Assembly (NCBI RefSeq): GCF_019977655.1
Contig: NZ_AP024849.1
Span: forward strand, 2,327,001-2,391,000
DNA: 64,000 bases
DNA from: Clostridium gelidum
GTDB lineage: Bacteria; Bacillota; Clostridia; Clostridiales; Clostridiaceae
Direction of reading: 5' to 3'
Shown: piece by piece, positions 46,269 through 55,477 of the stretch
Layout of the letters: each line of letters opens with the position of its first letter
Numbering within the stretch: position 1 is the first letter of the stretch
Notes under the pieces: model-generated
The model's input: only the letters and a program-made list of their open reading frames with translations
What the model was told of the DNA's origin: nothing
Databases searched by the model: none
Program-made: the position numbers and the translations under genes

Positions 46269-47186
46269 TTAATTTATGGTATCTATTTTTAACGTGCACT
46301 GGCTTTTACATTGGAGGCAGTTACATTCTTTTTCTGAAGATTCTAAATGTATCATAACTTCAGCGTATTTTAGAGCTTCTTCTATATTTGCTTCAATTTT
46401 GTCACATATATCATGAGCTTCTTTAATTGACTTATTTTCAGGAAATACTAAATGTAGGTCTATATATTTTATTCGTCCAGATTTTCTTGTTTTAAGATCA
46501 TGATAATTACAAAATACAGAAGCATATTTATTTATAGTATCTTTAATAATTTCAATCTCTCCATCCGATAATTTAACATCTAAAAGAGGATTAAAGGCAG
46601 CTTTTAATAATTCAAGAGCTTCCTTTAGTATAAATATAGCAACTAAAATTGCAACTATTGGATCTAAATAATTTAAACCAGTAACCCAAATAAGAAGTAA
46701 ACCACTACCTACACCGAGTGACGTATAAACATCAGCTTTTAAGTGAAGTGCATCAGCTTCTAATGCTATTGAATCTTCTTGTTTAGCTACTTTATATATT
46801 TTTTTTGATACTACAAAGTTTACAGCAGCAGAAATGAACATAACTATAAATCCAACTCCAACAGATTCTATTTCAGAAGGATTAATAATTTTTTTGACAG
46901 CTTCAATTATTATTAAAACAGACGCTATAAAGATAAGTAGAGCTTCTATGACACCTGAAATATTTTCTACCTTACCATGTCCATAAGGGTGAGTATCGTC
47001 AGCGGGTTTATCTGATATTCTTACACAAAAAAACGCTATAATAGCTGCAAGTAAATCCATAGTAGAATGTATAGCTTCCGATATTATACTTACTGACCCA
47101 GTAAAAAGTCCAACAATCAATTTCATAATTATTAAGCTTGTGTTTGAAAGTAGCGACAATCTAGCTACCTTAACTTTAGCATTCAT
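46269..47186 (-). CDS. Cation diffusion facilitator (CDF) metal exporter
   Basis: Membrane protein of 305 residues with six spans. Metal-site residues of helices 2 and 5 are visible: SEAIHSTMD near residue 36 and ADALHLKAD near 145. The cytoplasmic domain follows with YHDLKTRKSG and YIDLHLVF. An unusual Cys-rich tail (ECNCLQCKSQC) ends the protein and may bind metal. The CDF family exports Zn, Fe, Mn, Co or Cd. ATG at 47186 follows GGAGGTCC. A perfect inverted repeat overlaps the promoter, so expression is likely repressed. Confidence 0.9.
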   Translation of the reverse strand: MNAKVKVARLSLLSNTSLIIMKLIVGLFTGSVSIISEAIHSTMDLLAAIIAFFCVRISDKPADDTHPYGHGKVENISGVIEALLIFIASVLIIIEAVKKIINPSEIESVGVGFIVMFISAAVNFVVSKKIYKVAKQEDSIALEADALHLKADVYTSLGVGSGLLLIWVTGLNYLDPIVAILVAIFILKEALELLKAAFNPLLDVKLSDGEIEIIKDTINKYASVFCNYHDLKTRKSGRIKYIDLHLVFPENKSIKEAHDICDKIEANIEEALKYAEVMIHLESSEKECNCLQCKSQCTLKIDTIN

Positions 47187-47302
47187 ATAAAGGACCTCCA
47201 TAATTTAACTAATTTTTTATCACTTGATAATATATAGTGGGACTTTCAGTTGGAGTGTGATAATTCAACTGAATTTAGTTTAGCGCCTATAAATCATACA
47301 AA

Positions 47303-47340
47303 TTACTATTATAATATACCTAAATATAATAGTAAGTCAA
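47303..47340 (-). promoter_or_regulatory. Promoter and operator-like palindrome of the CDF gene
   Basis: On the minus strand TTGACT (47335-47340) and TATATT (47313-47318) are 16 bp apart. An exact 11-bp inverted repeat (TTACTATTATA at 47303-47313 and its complement at 47325-47335) spans this promoter, fitting a dimeric metal-sensing repressor. Confidence 0.65.
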
Positions 47341-47509
47341 GGGTTTTACTTAATTAGAACAAGATGTCAATTGAGAATGAATTGTAATATTATATTGTAA
47401 TTATTATCTAATGAATCAAAATTTCAATGTATGGGATTTGTTAACATAGTGCACCTTTGTAATAAAGTTGAATAACCTAGTAATATAGATAGTATCTAAT
47501 GGAGGTCTA
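47341..47509. other. Leader of the Mbeg1-like gene
   Basis: AT-rich; no clear promoter or structured RNA seen. Confidence 0.3.
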
Positions 47510-48706
47510 ATGTGTAAGCTAACTTATGAGGAGTTAATACTTTTAGATAATTTAATATACTTACAATGGGATGCTGAAAAAGATGAAGAACTTATAAATA
47601 TTATAGATAGCATATTATATAATGAAGAACTTGATAATATGGTAAAGGGAAATTGTATAATAAAATTGCCTAAAAGTGAATGGGTAAATATATTAGAGCA
47701 AATTAAAAATAAACGCAATTTAAAAGAACTTAAAATTAAAAATGTATACAATTATAAAAGTGGTATGAGAGTTGCATGTTTCGTAGATGGCGAAAATAAT
47801 GCAACAGTAGTCTTTAGAGGGACAGCTACAATAGAAGAATGGGATGATAATGGTAAAGGAGCTTATGAATATGATACGTTGGAGCAAAAAAACGCATTAA
47901 ATTATATAAATAGTCTTGAACTTGATAATATTACTGTAACTGGGCATTCAAAGGGTGGGAATAAAGCTCAATATGTAGCAGTTTTATCTTCTAAAGTAAT
48001 TAAGTGCATATCAGTTAATGGACAAGGTTTTTCCAATGAATTTATTAATAAGTACAAAGAGGAAATCTATAAAAATAAATCCAAAATTATATGCATAAAC
48101 TCAAAATATGATTATGTTAATTGTTTATTTAACTCAATTGAAGGAGAATGTCATTATATACAAACAGACTTTCAAATTAATCCTTTAGATTATCACAAGT
48201 GTAATATACTTTTAGATAAAAATGGAGATTTAAGACAGAAGACAAAACAAGCAACCTTTTCAAAAATAATCAATTATTTCTCAACATCTCTTATATCAGA
48301 TTTACCAGAGTACATGCAAAATCTAATTATTAATGGAATGATAAGTGCAATAGAATTAATTTTATGTAAAGGAGAAAATAAAGATAATATTCTAAAAGTT
48401 GCAGGTGAACTTATAATAATGTTCTGCTTCGAAAATTATTATAAGTATAAAGAAATTTTTAATACAAGTTATGCTGCGTTAGAAGTCTTAATTTTACCAT
48501 TATTATTTTGGGAAGATTTTATATATGTAGAAGAAACTAAGTCTAAAGAGCTTCTTGATGAAGTTATAGGCGGAATAAATATATTAGGAAATGGAATGAT
48601 AAAAAAACTGGAGATTATAAATAAAGATCAAATAAGTCTAATTGAGAGTGTTTCAAATGCAATAACTAACTTAACTTTTAAACTTGAAAATGAAGTGTTG
48701 CAATAA
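47510..48706 (+). CDS. Mbeg1-like (DUF2974) alpha/beta hydrolase
   Basis: Protein of 398 residues. The first ~200 residues form an alpha/beta-hydrolase, lipase class 3-like: VVFRGTATIEEWDDNGKG (oxyanion region) and ITVTGHSKGGNKAQYVAVL with the nucleophile Ser in GHSKGG; NSKYDYVN supplies a likely acidic residue. The C-terminal ~190 residues are helical and unassigned. No signal peptide. These proteins are common in clostridia with unknown substrates. ATG follows GGAGGTCTA. Confidence 0.75.
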   Translation: MCKLTYEELILLDNLIYLQWDAEKDEELINIIDSILYNEELDNMVKGNCIIKLPKSEWVNILEQIKNKRNLKELKIKNVYNYKSGMRVACFVDGENNATVVFRGTATIEEWDDNGKGAYEYDTLEQKNALNYINSLELDNITVTGHSKGGNKAQYVAVLSSKVIKCISVNGQGFSNEFINKYKEEIYKNKSKIICINSKYDYVNCLFNSIEGECHYIQTDFQINPLDYHKCNILLDKNGDLRQKTKQATFSKIINYFSTSLISDLPEYMQNLIINGMISAIELILCKGENKDNILKVAGELIIMFCFENYYKYKEIFNTSYAALEVLILPLLFWEDFIYVEETKSKELLDEVIGGINILGNGMIKKLEIINKDQISLIESVSNAITNLTFKLENEVLQ

Positions 48707-48881
48707 GAGTATTAATTTATAAAATATTCATAGATTATTAAAACACGGAGATTTTTGATATGTGTGAATATAAATACTATTAAAATGTAACTTATGACAA
48801 TGGATAATAAATAATTTTAAATTTAATGAAATGCCTATAATAATTGGTATAATTGTTCTATAGAGTTGGAGGGATTTTATT

Positions 48882-49217
48882 TTGATAAAGCATAATGATA
48901 AATCGTATATATGTTATTTAGATTTAGGATTTGAAGTAATAAGAGGTAAATGGAAAGCAGTAATATTGTGTCACTTATGGGAAGGTCCAAAAAGATTTTT
49001 AGAATTACAGAGAATTACGTGTGGTGTAAGTCAAAAAGTATTAAATCAATCTTTAAAACAACTTGAAGAGGATGAGCTTATAAGTAAAAAAATATACGCA
49101 GAAATGCCTCCTAAAGTTGAATATTCATTAACTAAAAAAGGAGAGGAACTTGTACCTGCTTTAAAAATAATTGAAGAATGGTCTGAAAGAAATTTTTCAA
49201 TTGTTAAAGAAGATTAA
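48882..49217 (+). CDS. HxlR family winged-helix transcriptional regulator
   Basis: Regulator of 111 residues. The family core is complete: VIRGKWKAVILCHLWEGPKRF, ELQRITCGVSQKVLNQSLKQL and VEYSLTKKGEELVPAL. Cys residues occur at 11, 30 and 47; relatives such as HypR and YodB sense electrophiles through Cys. TTG start with GGAGGG 10 bases upstream. It sits 260 bp before an FMN-dependent reductase, with palindromes between, so it probably regulates that gene. Confidence 0.85.
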   Translation: MIKHNDKSYICYLDLGFEVIRGKWKAVILCHLWEGPKRFLELQRITCGVSQKVLNQSLKQLEEDELISKKIYAEMPPKVEYSLTKKGEELVPALKIIEEWSERNFSIVKED

Positions 49218-49318
49218 ATAGATTAGAAGAACTTATATGCTACGAGGCACATTGTCCTCGCAATGAGAAACTCATAATTTCAATGGGCGCCTAAGAGCTA
49301 GCGCCAGTTGAACCAGTA

Positions 49319-49357
49319 TTACTTACCTACAGGTAAGTAACCTTACATAAAAGTAAG
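49319..49357. promoter_or_regulatory. Candidate HxlR operator
   Basis: Perfect 9-bp inverted repeat TTACTTACC (49319-49327) and GGTAAGTAA (49332-49340) around TACA, followed by a second repeat CTTAC (49342-49346) / GTAAG (49353-49357). The spacing and sequence resemble YodB/HxlR-type sites. It lies between the regulator and the reductase gene. Confidence 0.6.
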
Positions 49358-49478
49358 TACTTGTGTGAAAAATTAGCACAGTATATACTAATAACAATTT
49401 CCACTTTAACGAATTAAGAAAATTTATTTTAGGTTATAGTAGGATAATAAAAATATAAATAAAAGTGAGGTAATATAT

Positions 49479-50111
49479 ATGAAGGTTGTTGCATTTAATG
49501 GTAGTCCTAAAAAAGAAGGGAATACATACCATGGAATAAAAATGGTTGCAGAAGAATTAGAAAAGGAAGGCATAGAAGTTGAAATTATTCATGTAGGAAA
49601 TAAGGTTATAAGAGGGTGCCTTGCCTGCAATGGATGTGTAAGAAATCAAGATGAAAAATGTGTAATTAATGATGAAGTTAATGATTGGATTCAAAAAATG
49701 AAGGGAGCAGACGGAATAATATTTGGTTCTCCAGTTCATTATGCTTCTGTAGGAGCAACAATGAAGGCATTTTTAGATAGGGCAAGTTACGTTACAAGCG
49801 TAAACAAATCAATGCTAAGACATAAGATAGGAGCTTCTGTAGTTGCTGTTAGACGTTCAGGAGGTGTTCCTACTTTTGATATGTTAAATAATTATATTAA
49901 TTATGCAGAAATGCTTATGCCAACTTCAAACTATTGGAATGTAATACATGGAGCAGCGCAAGGTGAAGTTGAAGGTGATGCTGAAGGGAAACAAATAATG
50001 AGAGTTTTAGGCAAAAATATGGCATGGCTTATGAAGCTAGTTGAATTTGGCAAGGGAAAAGTTCAAGAACCAGAAAAAGAAGATAAAGTTTTTACGAACT
50101 TTATTCGTTAG
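49479..50111 (+). CDS. NADPH-dependent FMN reductase / iron-sulfur flavoprotein
   Basis: Flavodoxin-like protein of 210 residues. The FMN phosphate loop is FNGSPKKEGNTY near 6; a compact Cys motif GCLACNGC plus a later EKC near 46-61 matches the [4Fe-4S]-binding group of flavoproteins; GSPVHYASVGATMKAFLDR near 88 contacts the isoalloxazine ring. Reduces flavins, quinones or other small electrophiles; substrate unknown. ATG follows GTGAGG. Likely under the HxlR regulator upstream, an arrangement common to azoreductase-like genes. Confidence 0.85.
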   Translation: MKVVAFNGSPKKEGNTYHGIKMVAEELEKEGIEVEIIHVGNKVIRGCLACNGCVRNQDEKCVINDEVNDWIQKMKGADGIIFGSPVHYASVGATMKAFLDRASYVTSVNKSMLRHKIGASVVAVRRSGGVPTFDMLNNYINYAEMLMPTSNYWNVIHGAAQGEVEGDAEGKQIMRVLGKNMAWLMKLVEFGKGKVQEPEKEDKVFTNFIR

Positions 50112-50189
50112 GCAGTAGAAAAAGTGGATAATTTAAAATAGATTTATTTTCAATAATAAAACTTATGAGAAAGTTAGAGGTGGTAGAAC

Positions 50190-51011
50190 TTGAAAAAGGG
50201 ATTGGATCTTATTAAAGATATTGATGATTGTGTTTTAGAAGATGGTAAAATAGCATTCTGGTGGCTTGGTCAGTTAGGTTATGTTATTAAGATTGGTAAA
50301 ACAGTTGTTTATTTAGATGCTTTTCTATCGGAAAATGTTGACAGAAATGTTCAGCCATTATTAAAACCACAGGAAGTGGTAAATGCAGATATTATTTTAG
50401 GAACTCATGATCATGAGGATCATATAGATAGAGGAGTATGGCACCAACTTTCTATAAGTTCACCAAATGCAAAATTTGTTGTTTCAAAGTTGTTAATAAA
50501 ATCTCTTTCAAGGGAATTAAATATACCAGAGGATAGGTTTATTGGTTTAGATGATGGTATGTCAATTTCAGAAGCAAATCTAAAGATAAGTGGTATTGCA
50601 TCTGCTCATGAATTTTTGGACCAGGATTTAAAAACAGGAATATATCCTTATCTTGGATATATTATTGAAGGAAATGGATGTGTTTTATACCATTCTGGTG
50701 ATACCTGTTTATATGAAGGCATGTATTCTAAATTAAAAAAATGGGGGAGTTTAGATATTATGTTCATTCCTATAAATGGAAGGGATGCAGCACGATATAA
50801 TAGAAATTGCATAGGAAACATGACTTATCAGGAAGCCGTAGACTTAGCAGGGCATTTAAAACCAGGACTTGTTGTACCAGGACATTATGAAATGTTTTCT
50901 TTAAATAGTGAGGACCCATTATTATTTAAAGATTATCTTGAAGCAAAATATCCTGGAGTAGAGTATTGGATTGGAAATCATGGAGATAGGGTACTAGTTC
51001 GACATAAGTAA
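50190..51011 (+). CDS. Metallo-beta-lactamase fold hydrolase, UlaG-like
   Basis: Enzyme of 273 residues. The metal site appears in THDHEDHID near 74-82 (HxHxDH) with further ligands in HSGDTCLYEG, and PGHYEMF near 230. The general pattern (WWLGQLGYVIKIGKTVVYLD) places it with UlaG-type L-ascorbate-6-phosphate lactonases, but no ula genes adjoin, so the substrate is open. TTG start preceded by AGAGGTGG. It may be cotranscribed with the reductase 78 bp upstream. Confidence 0.78.
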   Translation: MKKGLDLIKDIDDCVLEDGKIAFWWLGQLGYVIKIGKTVVYLDAFLSENVDRNVQPLLKPQEVVNADIILGTHDHEDHIDRGVWHQLSISSPNAKFVVSKLLIKSLSRELNIPEDRFIGLDDGMSISEANLKISGIASAHEFLDQDLKTGIYPYLGYIIEGNGCVLYHSGDTCLYEGMYSKLKKWGSLDIMFIPINGRDAARYNRNCIGNMTYQEAVDLAGHLKPGLVVPGHYEMFSLNSEDPLLFKDYLEAKYPGVEYWIGNHGDRVLVRHK

Positions 51012-51037
51012 CTATATTCTACATGAATATATAATAA

Positions 51038-51079
51038 AAAGTTATCCAAATAAATAATTTATTTGGATAACTTTTTTAT
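51038..51079 (+). terminator. Terminator after the UlaG-like gene
   Basis: AAAGTTATCCAAATAAAT pairs with its complement around a short loop; TTTTTT follows. Confidence 0.85.
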
Positions 51080-51143
51080 TAATATTTTACCTGTTATAAT
51101 TAAGAAATAATTAAAAATAGCTAGAGAGGAGAGTAATGGAAAA

Positions 51144-51989
51144 ATGATTAAAAATCTAATAGCTATATCAAGTTTGACTTTAATGTCTACATTAATATAT
51201 TTTGAGAATACTTTAATAAAGATATCTAACTATAGAATTAAAAGTGATAAAATTCCAAAAGAATTTAACAATTTTAAAATAGTTCAGTTATCAGATTTTC
51301 ATAGTTATGGTTTTGAGAAAGATAATGCTAAAGTACTTAAAAAAATTAATGATGAACATCCGAATATTATTGTTATGACTGGAGATATGGTTAATAAGTA
51401 TGATGAAAATTTTGAAAAATTTTTTAATTTAGCAGAAACCTTGAGTGAAAAGTATGAAATATATTATATTTTAGGAAATCATGAAATAAGATTAAGAAAA
51501 GATGATTTAAGTTTTATTATACAAAAACTTAAGGAATTTGGTATTAAGATATTGAGGGACGAAAAAATAACTATAATGAGAGAAAAAGATTACATAAATA
51601 TTTATGGCATTGATATTCCTCTTTTATATTATAAAACAATAAATAAACCTTCTAATGTAGAAGAAGTAATTAGTGGAGCATTAAATAAATGCAATAAAAA
51701 AGAATATAACATTTTATTGGCACATAATCCATTATATTTTGAGGAATATTCAAAGCAGAACGTAGATTTAACTTTATCTGGTCATGTACATGGAGGAATG
51801 ATAAGATTGCCTTTTATTGGAGCAATACTTTCGCCAGAAAGAAAATTGTTTCCTAAATACAGCAGTGGAATTTATGAAATAAATAATAAAAAACTTCTAG
51901 TAAATAGAGGACTTGGACATAGCAGACCAGGAATAAGATTGTTTAATAAAAGAGAAATAGTTAGTATAACTTTACTTAGTAGTAAATAG
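51144..51989 (+). CDS. Calcineurin-like metallophosphoesterase (YkuE-like)
   Basis: Enzyme of 281 residues anchored by one N-terminal hydrophobic segment. Metal-binding motifs are complete: QLSDFHS (D-x-H), MTGDMVN (GD), LGNHEIR (GNHE), LLAHNP (H) and SGHVHGG (GHxH). Relatives hydrolyse UDP-diacylglucosamine, phosphodiesters or act at the cell envelope. Start: the ribosome site AGAGGAG lies closer to a three-codon frame (51136-51147, Met-Glu-Lys-stop) that overlaps this ATG by four bases, so translation may be coupled through it. Confidence 0.82.
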   Translation: MIKNLIAISSLTLMSTLIYFENTLIKISNYRIKSDKIPKEFNNFKIVQLSDFHSYGFEKDNAKVLKKINDEHPNIIVMTGDMVNKYDENFEKFFNLAETLSEKYEIYYILGNHEIRLRKDDLSFIIQKLKEFGIKILRDEKITIMREKDYINIYGIDIPLLYYKTINKPSNVEEVISGALNKCNKKEYNILLAHNPLYFEEYSKQNVDLTLSGHVHGGMIRLPFIGAILSPERKLFPKYSSGIYEINNKKLLVNRGLGHSRPGIRLFNKREIVSITLLSSK

Positions 51990-52166
51990 GACGTATTCAA
52001 AAAAATAATAGATTATAATGGGCGTGCTAGGTTCTCTTTTATTTCTAAGATGATTAAATAAAATGTTAGTTATATGAAATTATAAAAATTTATAATATTT
52101 TTTTATATATTGGGCAAAATGTAATTACACTCATATTAATTTATATTTGTAAGGAGGTAATTATAA

Positions 52167-52544
52167 ATGGTACATGACAAAGAACATTCGACACGAGAAA
52201 ATGATACCAGCAAAAGTATTTTTGGTTGGGTAGGAAGGTTAGTATTGACAGCTGTAATTTTAGGAATAACATCATTTTTTACACCAGGGTTTAGTATTAA
52301 TGGATTATGGTCATATTTATTAGCTGCAATTGTAATAAGTGTAATAGATTATTTAGTAGAATCATTTATGGGGGTCGATGCATCACCATTTGGAAAGGGG
52401 ATAAAAGGATTTGTTATTGCTGCAGTAATATTGTATTTAGCACAATTTTTAGTTCCTAATATGAGTGTATCTATATGGGGTGCTATATTAGCAGCTTTAG
52501 TTATTGGGATAGTAGATGCAGTAATGCCTGGTAGAGCAATGTAA
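52167..52544 (+). CDS. Small four-span membrane protein (phage holin IV superfamily type)
   Basis: Product of 125 residues: a hydrophilic N-terminus of about 20 residues, then four hydrophobic segments (GRLVLTAVILGITSFF; YLLAAIVISVIDYLV; GFVIAAVILYLAQFLV; WGAILAALVIGIVDAVM). It matches the Phage_holin_4_2/YvlD group of chromosomal membrane proteins. No phage genes are near, so a holin role is unlikely. ATG follows AAGGAGGTAA. Terminator downstream. Confidence 0.8.
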   Translation: MVHDKEHSTRENDTSKSIFGWVGRLVLTAVILGITSFFTPGFSINGLWSYLLAAIVISVIDYLVESFMGVDASPFGKGIKGFVIAAVILYLAQFLVPNMSVSIWGAILAALVIGIVDAVMPGRAM

Positions 52545-52568
52545 TTTTTGATTTTCAATATTGCAACA

Positions 52569-52609
52569 AGAAAGAGGGATGATTTTATATTATAATCATC
52601 CCTCTTTCT
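52569..52609 (+). terminator. Hairpin terminator after the small membrane protein gene
   Basis: Perfect 16-bp stem (52569-52584 with 52594-52609). Downstream T-run is poor. Confidence 0.65.
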
Positions 52610-52789
52610 AGTGCCTTATGTGCTTTAGAAGGAAGATAAGATTAATTTGTAAATAATAGTAAGAATTAAAAAATTAAAAATATTTAGTAAATGTTAAGTG
52701 TTTTTTGTTATAATTAGATAAACATAAAAAATAAAATTTTCCGAATAGTTAATTTATGTCCAAATTTGGTATAAAAGGGGAGATGTAAA

Positions 52790-53941
52790 ATGTTTAACAT
52801 AAAACACGTAGATATTTTAAAAGCAGTTGCTCAATTAGAAGTTGAGCTAATTTCAGGTGGTATAATGTTTTTATTTATTGAAAATCGCACAATTAAATGG
52901 AAAGTAGCTTCAAGAAAATTTGATATGGATATATTTAAGGAAGGGGCTAATGTGGCAGAAAGTGCTATTGCAGTAAAAGCAATGAAGGAATGCAAAGTTC
53001 TAACTGAAGAAGTGCCAAGAGAAAAATATGGGAAAAGATTGATTACTGTTGCAGTACCACTTGTTGATGATTCTAATATACCAGTCGGAGCATTTTCAAT
53101 AGTATTACCAAGACTTCATCCAGTAGCTGAAAGTTTTCCGAATTTTGCACCTATAGTGGCAGAATTATTTCCAGAAGGAGCATTCTTATATATGTCTGAT
53201 TTAAATAAAATAGCATACATACAATCTTCTCAAAAGTTTGCTTTGCCAAATATGTATGAAGGATATGAGTTAAAGGAAACAGATATGGCCTATAAGACTA
53301 TACATTCTGGACAAGCACAATCAATGGAAATAGGAGAAGAACGTTATGGTGTTCCTGTTTACATAGCTAATTATCCTTTGTATGATGAAGATACGGGTAA
53401 GAATATAGTGGCAACTCTTGGTGTTGTTGTGCCTAAGAGCGCTTCTAATAAATTGAAGGCTATAACTGGAACTTTATCAACTAGTTTAGAAGGAATATCT
53501 GCTACAGTTGAACAGTTAGCAGCAAGTGCAATGAAAATACATGAAAGTGAGCGGAATTTATATGACCATGTAAATTCTGTTGGTGAAACTTTAGAAAAAA
53601 TAAATAGTATTACTGAATTTATTTCTTCAGTAGCAAATCAATCAAATATGCTTGGACTTAATGCTGCAATAGAAGCATCACGTGCAGGAGAAATGGGAAA
53701 AGGCTTTTCAGTTGTAGCTAATGAAATTAGAAAGTTAGCCTATCAGTCAAAAGAGACGGTACCTCAGATAAAAGTATTAACTGATGAGATAAAGTATAAA
53801 ATAGATGAAGTTAATAAGGAAAGTCGTGAATCTTTAACAGCAAGTGAAGAGCAAGCGGCTGCAACACAAGAAATTTCTGCGAGTATTCAAGAGTTATCAG
53901 CTATAACAAATCAGTTAGATAATATGGCAAAAGATTTATAG
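52790..53941 (+). CDS. Soluble methyl-accepting chemotaxis-like protein
   Basis: Protein of 383 residues without membrane segments. The first ~220 residues are an unassigned sensory region with repeats of VAVPLVDD and VVPK type; the C-terminal part is an MCP signalling domain with the hairpin tip FISSVANQSNMLGLNAAIEA near 284 and SRAGEMGKGFSVVANEIRKLA. The coiled-coil arms are short, so it probably forms a cytoplasmic receptor signalling to CheA, or regulates another kinase. ATG follows GGGGAGATG. Confidence 0.85.
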   Translation: MFNIKHVDILKAVAQLEVELISGGIMFLFIENRTIKWKVASRKFDMDIFKEGANVAESAIAVKAMKECKVLTEEVPREKYGKRLITVAVPLVDDSNIPVGAFSIVLPRLHPVAESFPNFAPIVAELFPEGAFLYMSDLNKIAYIQSSQKFALPNMYEGYELKETDMAYKTIHSGQAQSMEIGEERYGVPVYIANYPLYDEDTGKNIVATLGVVVPKSASNKLKAITGTLSTSLEGISATVEQLAASAMKIHESERNLYDHVNSVGETLEKINSITEFISSVANQSNMLGLNAAIEASRAGEMGKGFSVVANEIRKLAYQSKETVPQIKVLTDEIKYKIDEVNKESRESLTASEEQAAATQEISASIQELSAITNQLDNMAKDL

Positions 53942-54025
53942 ACTACATAGTAAAAGGGTAGAAGGTGTTATTAAATCTTCATCTTGCTTTTCTATCGAAA
54001 ATTAGACACTAGATAAAATTTCAAT

Positions 54026-54069
54026 ATACATTTAAGACCTCTATAGAAATATAGAGGTCTTAAATGTAT
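54026..54069. terminator. Perfect 19-bp palindrome after the chemoreceptor gene
   Basis: Arms 54026-54044 and 54051-54069 are exactly complementary with a six-base loop. There is no T-run on either strand, so it may be a terminator-like or mRNA-stabilising hairpin. Confidence 0.55.
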
Positions 54070-54164
54070 GAAAAATAATAGCTGTAAGAATAGGTAATAG
54101 ATTACCAAAGGTGATTAGCAAGCAAAGTGTAGTCCATATGAGACCATTAAATGTATAATTTACA

Positions 54165-54545
54165 TTATTCGTGCAATTCTAAAGGTAAACCATCTGGATC
54201 TTTGAAGAAAGTGAATTTTTTGTTTGTGTATTCATCTATTCTAATTGGTTCTGCTTTAATTCCTTTTGAATTTAATTCAGCTATAACATCTTCAATATTA
54301 TTTACGCGAAAAGCAAGATGTCTTAAGCCACATGCTTCAGGTCTACTAAGTCTTTTAGGACATTCATTCATAGAAAAAAGCTCGATTTCACTATCGCCTA
54401 TTTTCAAATCTAATTTATAAGAATTTCTTTCTTTTCTGTAGTTTTCACGTATAATTTCAAATCCTAATATATTCACATAAAAATTTTTAGAGATTTCATA
54501 ATTTGAAACGATAATAGCAATGTGGTGTATTGAATTTAATTTCAT
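54165..54545 (-). CDS. VOC family protein (glyoxalase/YaeR-like)
   Basis: Protein of 126 residues, one vicinal-oxygen-chelate module. Metal ligands are visible: HHIAII (His7/8), IELFSM (Glu), GLRHLAFRV (His) and PLELHE (Glu). Similar to YaeR/SMU-type glyoxalase-like proteins of unknown substrate. ATG at 54545 follows AAAGGAGG. Confidence 0.83.
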   Translation of the reverse strand: MKLNSIHHIAIIVSNYEISKNFYVNILGFEIIRENYRKERNSYKLDLKIGDSEIELFSMNECPKRLSRPEACGLRHLAFRVNNIEDVIAELNSKGIKAEPIRIDEYTNKKFTFFKDPDGLPLELHE

Positions 54546-54591
54546 AATAACCTCCTTTAGATATAGGGATACTTTTTATGTTGATATTAAT

Positions 54592-54632
54592 AAAACTGCC
54601 TTAAAATATTATATATCATTTCAAGACAGTTA
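54592..54632 (-). terminator. Probable terminator of the DUF5610-like gene
   Basis: On the minus strand AACTGTCTT pairs with AAGGCAGTT and TTATT follows. Moderate stem with a large loop. Confidence 0.5.
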
Positions 54633-54646
54633 GAATAAAAATTTTA

Positions 54647-55354
54647 TTAATTAGTAATTACGCCATTTGTAGTAGTTTTATTTTGCAATTTATCAAATCT
54701 ATTCATAACTTCAGTCATTGTATCTTTGCAGATTTGTGGTAAATCACTGTCTGTTGCATTTTTAAAAGTTAAGCCAGCTCCTGCAAAACCTTTTTCTACA
54801 GCATCTCTCATTTGTTGTAACTTATTGGGATCATCTCCAGCTATAGCTGTTGCCATAGTCATAATACGATCAGCTACTGCATTTACAGAGTAAGCTCCAC
54901 CATCTTCAATTGCTTTTTGTGCACCCTCAGGAGTTGTTTCGATTTTTGGATAAGCCTTTTCTAAAGAACCAAATATTTTAGTAAGTAAATCATTAGATTC
55001 TTGTGAAATTTCATTATTTCCATTTTCAGCTGATTTTCCAAGCAACTTATTTTGATTATTTATTGTATCACTTATGAACTTTTTTATAAGATTTACTTTT
55101 ATATTTTCTTGTTCTTCCTTTAACCCTTTAACTTCTTCTGTAGTAAGTTTATTTTTTTCTGGTTTGTAGGTTAAAGCTGTTGTATCTTCTTCTGTGGATT
55201 TAACAAATGTATCAGTTCCTAAAGCTTGCGTTATTTCTGGACTTTTTTCTGTAGCAGCATTTATATTATTCTTGTTGTCTACCTTTTGGGTATCATTTGC
55301 AGTCTTATAATTTATAGTATTAATTCCTTTATCGGCAGTAATATTCATAACCAT
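54647..55354 (-). CDS. DUF5610-like protein
   Basis: Soluble 235-residue protein. The N-terminal ~90 residues are low-complexity, Asn/Thr/Lys-rich and probably disordered. The C-terminal ~100 residues (GGAYSVNAVADRIMTMATAI, DDPNKLQQMRDAVEKGFAGA, LPQICKDTMTEVMNRFDKLQ) follow the DUF5610 pattern known mostly from other phyla. No signal peptide. Role unknown. ATG at 55354 has AAAGGAGTGA upstream. Divergent from the aspS T-box leader. Confidence 0.6.
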   Translation of the reverse strand: MVMNITADKGINTINYKTANDTQKVDNKNNINAATEKSPEITQALGTDTFVKSTEEDTTALTYKPEKNKLTTEEVKGLKEEQENIKVNLIKKFISDTINNQNKLLGKSAENGNNEISQESNDLLTKIFGSLEKAYPKIETTPEGAQKAIEDGGAYSVNAVADRIMTMATAIAGDDPNKLQQMRDAVEKGFAGAGLTFKNATDSDLPQICKDTMTEVMNRFDKLQNKTTTNGVITN

Positions 55355-55442
55355 AAACAATCACTCCTTTTCATTATTATTTTATTACTTAATTTTCGTT
55401 CTATTTTCAGTATGCTTAATGTATTGCAAAAAAATATTCTTA

Positions 55443-55471
55443 TTGACAATTATTTTTATAAAGAGTAATAT
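55443..55471 (+). promoter_or_regulatory. Promoter of the aspS T-box leader
   Basis: TTGACA at 55443-55448, 17-bp spacer, TAATAT at 55466-55471. Transcript should begin near 55478. Confidence 0.7.
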
Positions 55472-55477
55472 ATAGAA

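Noticed and set aside
52167..52544. Holin-type protein as sign of a prophage.
   Set aside because: No lysin, integrase or structural phage gene is nearby; this family is common on chromosomes.
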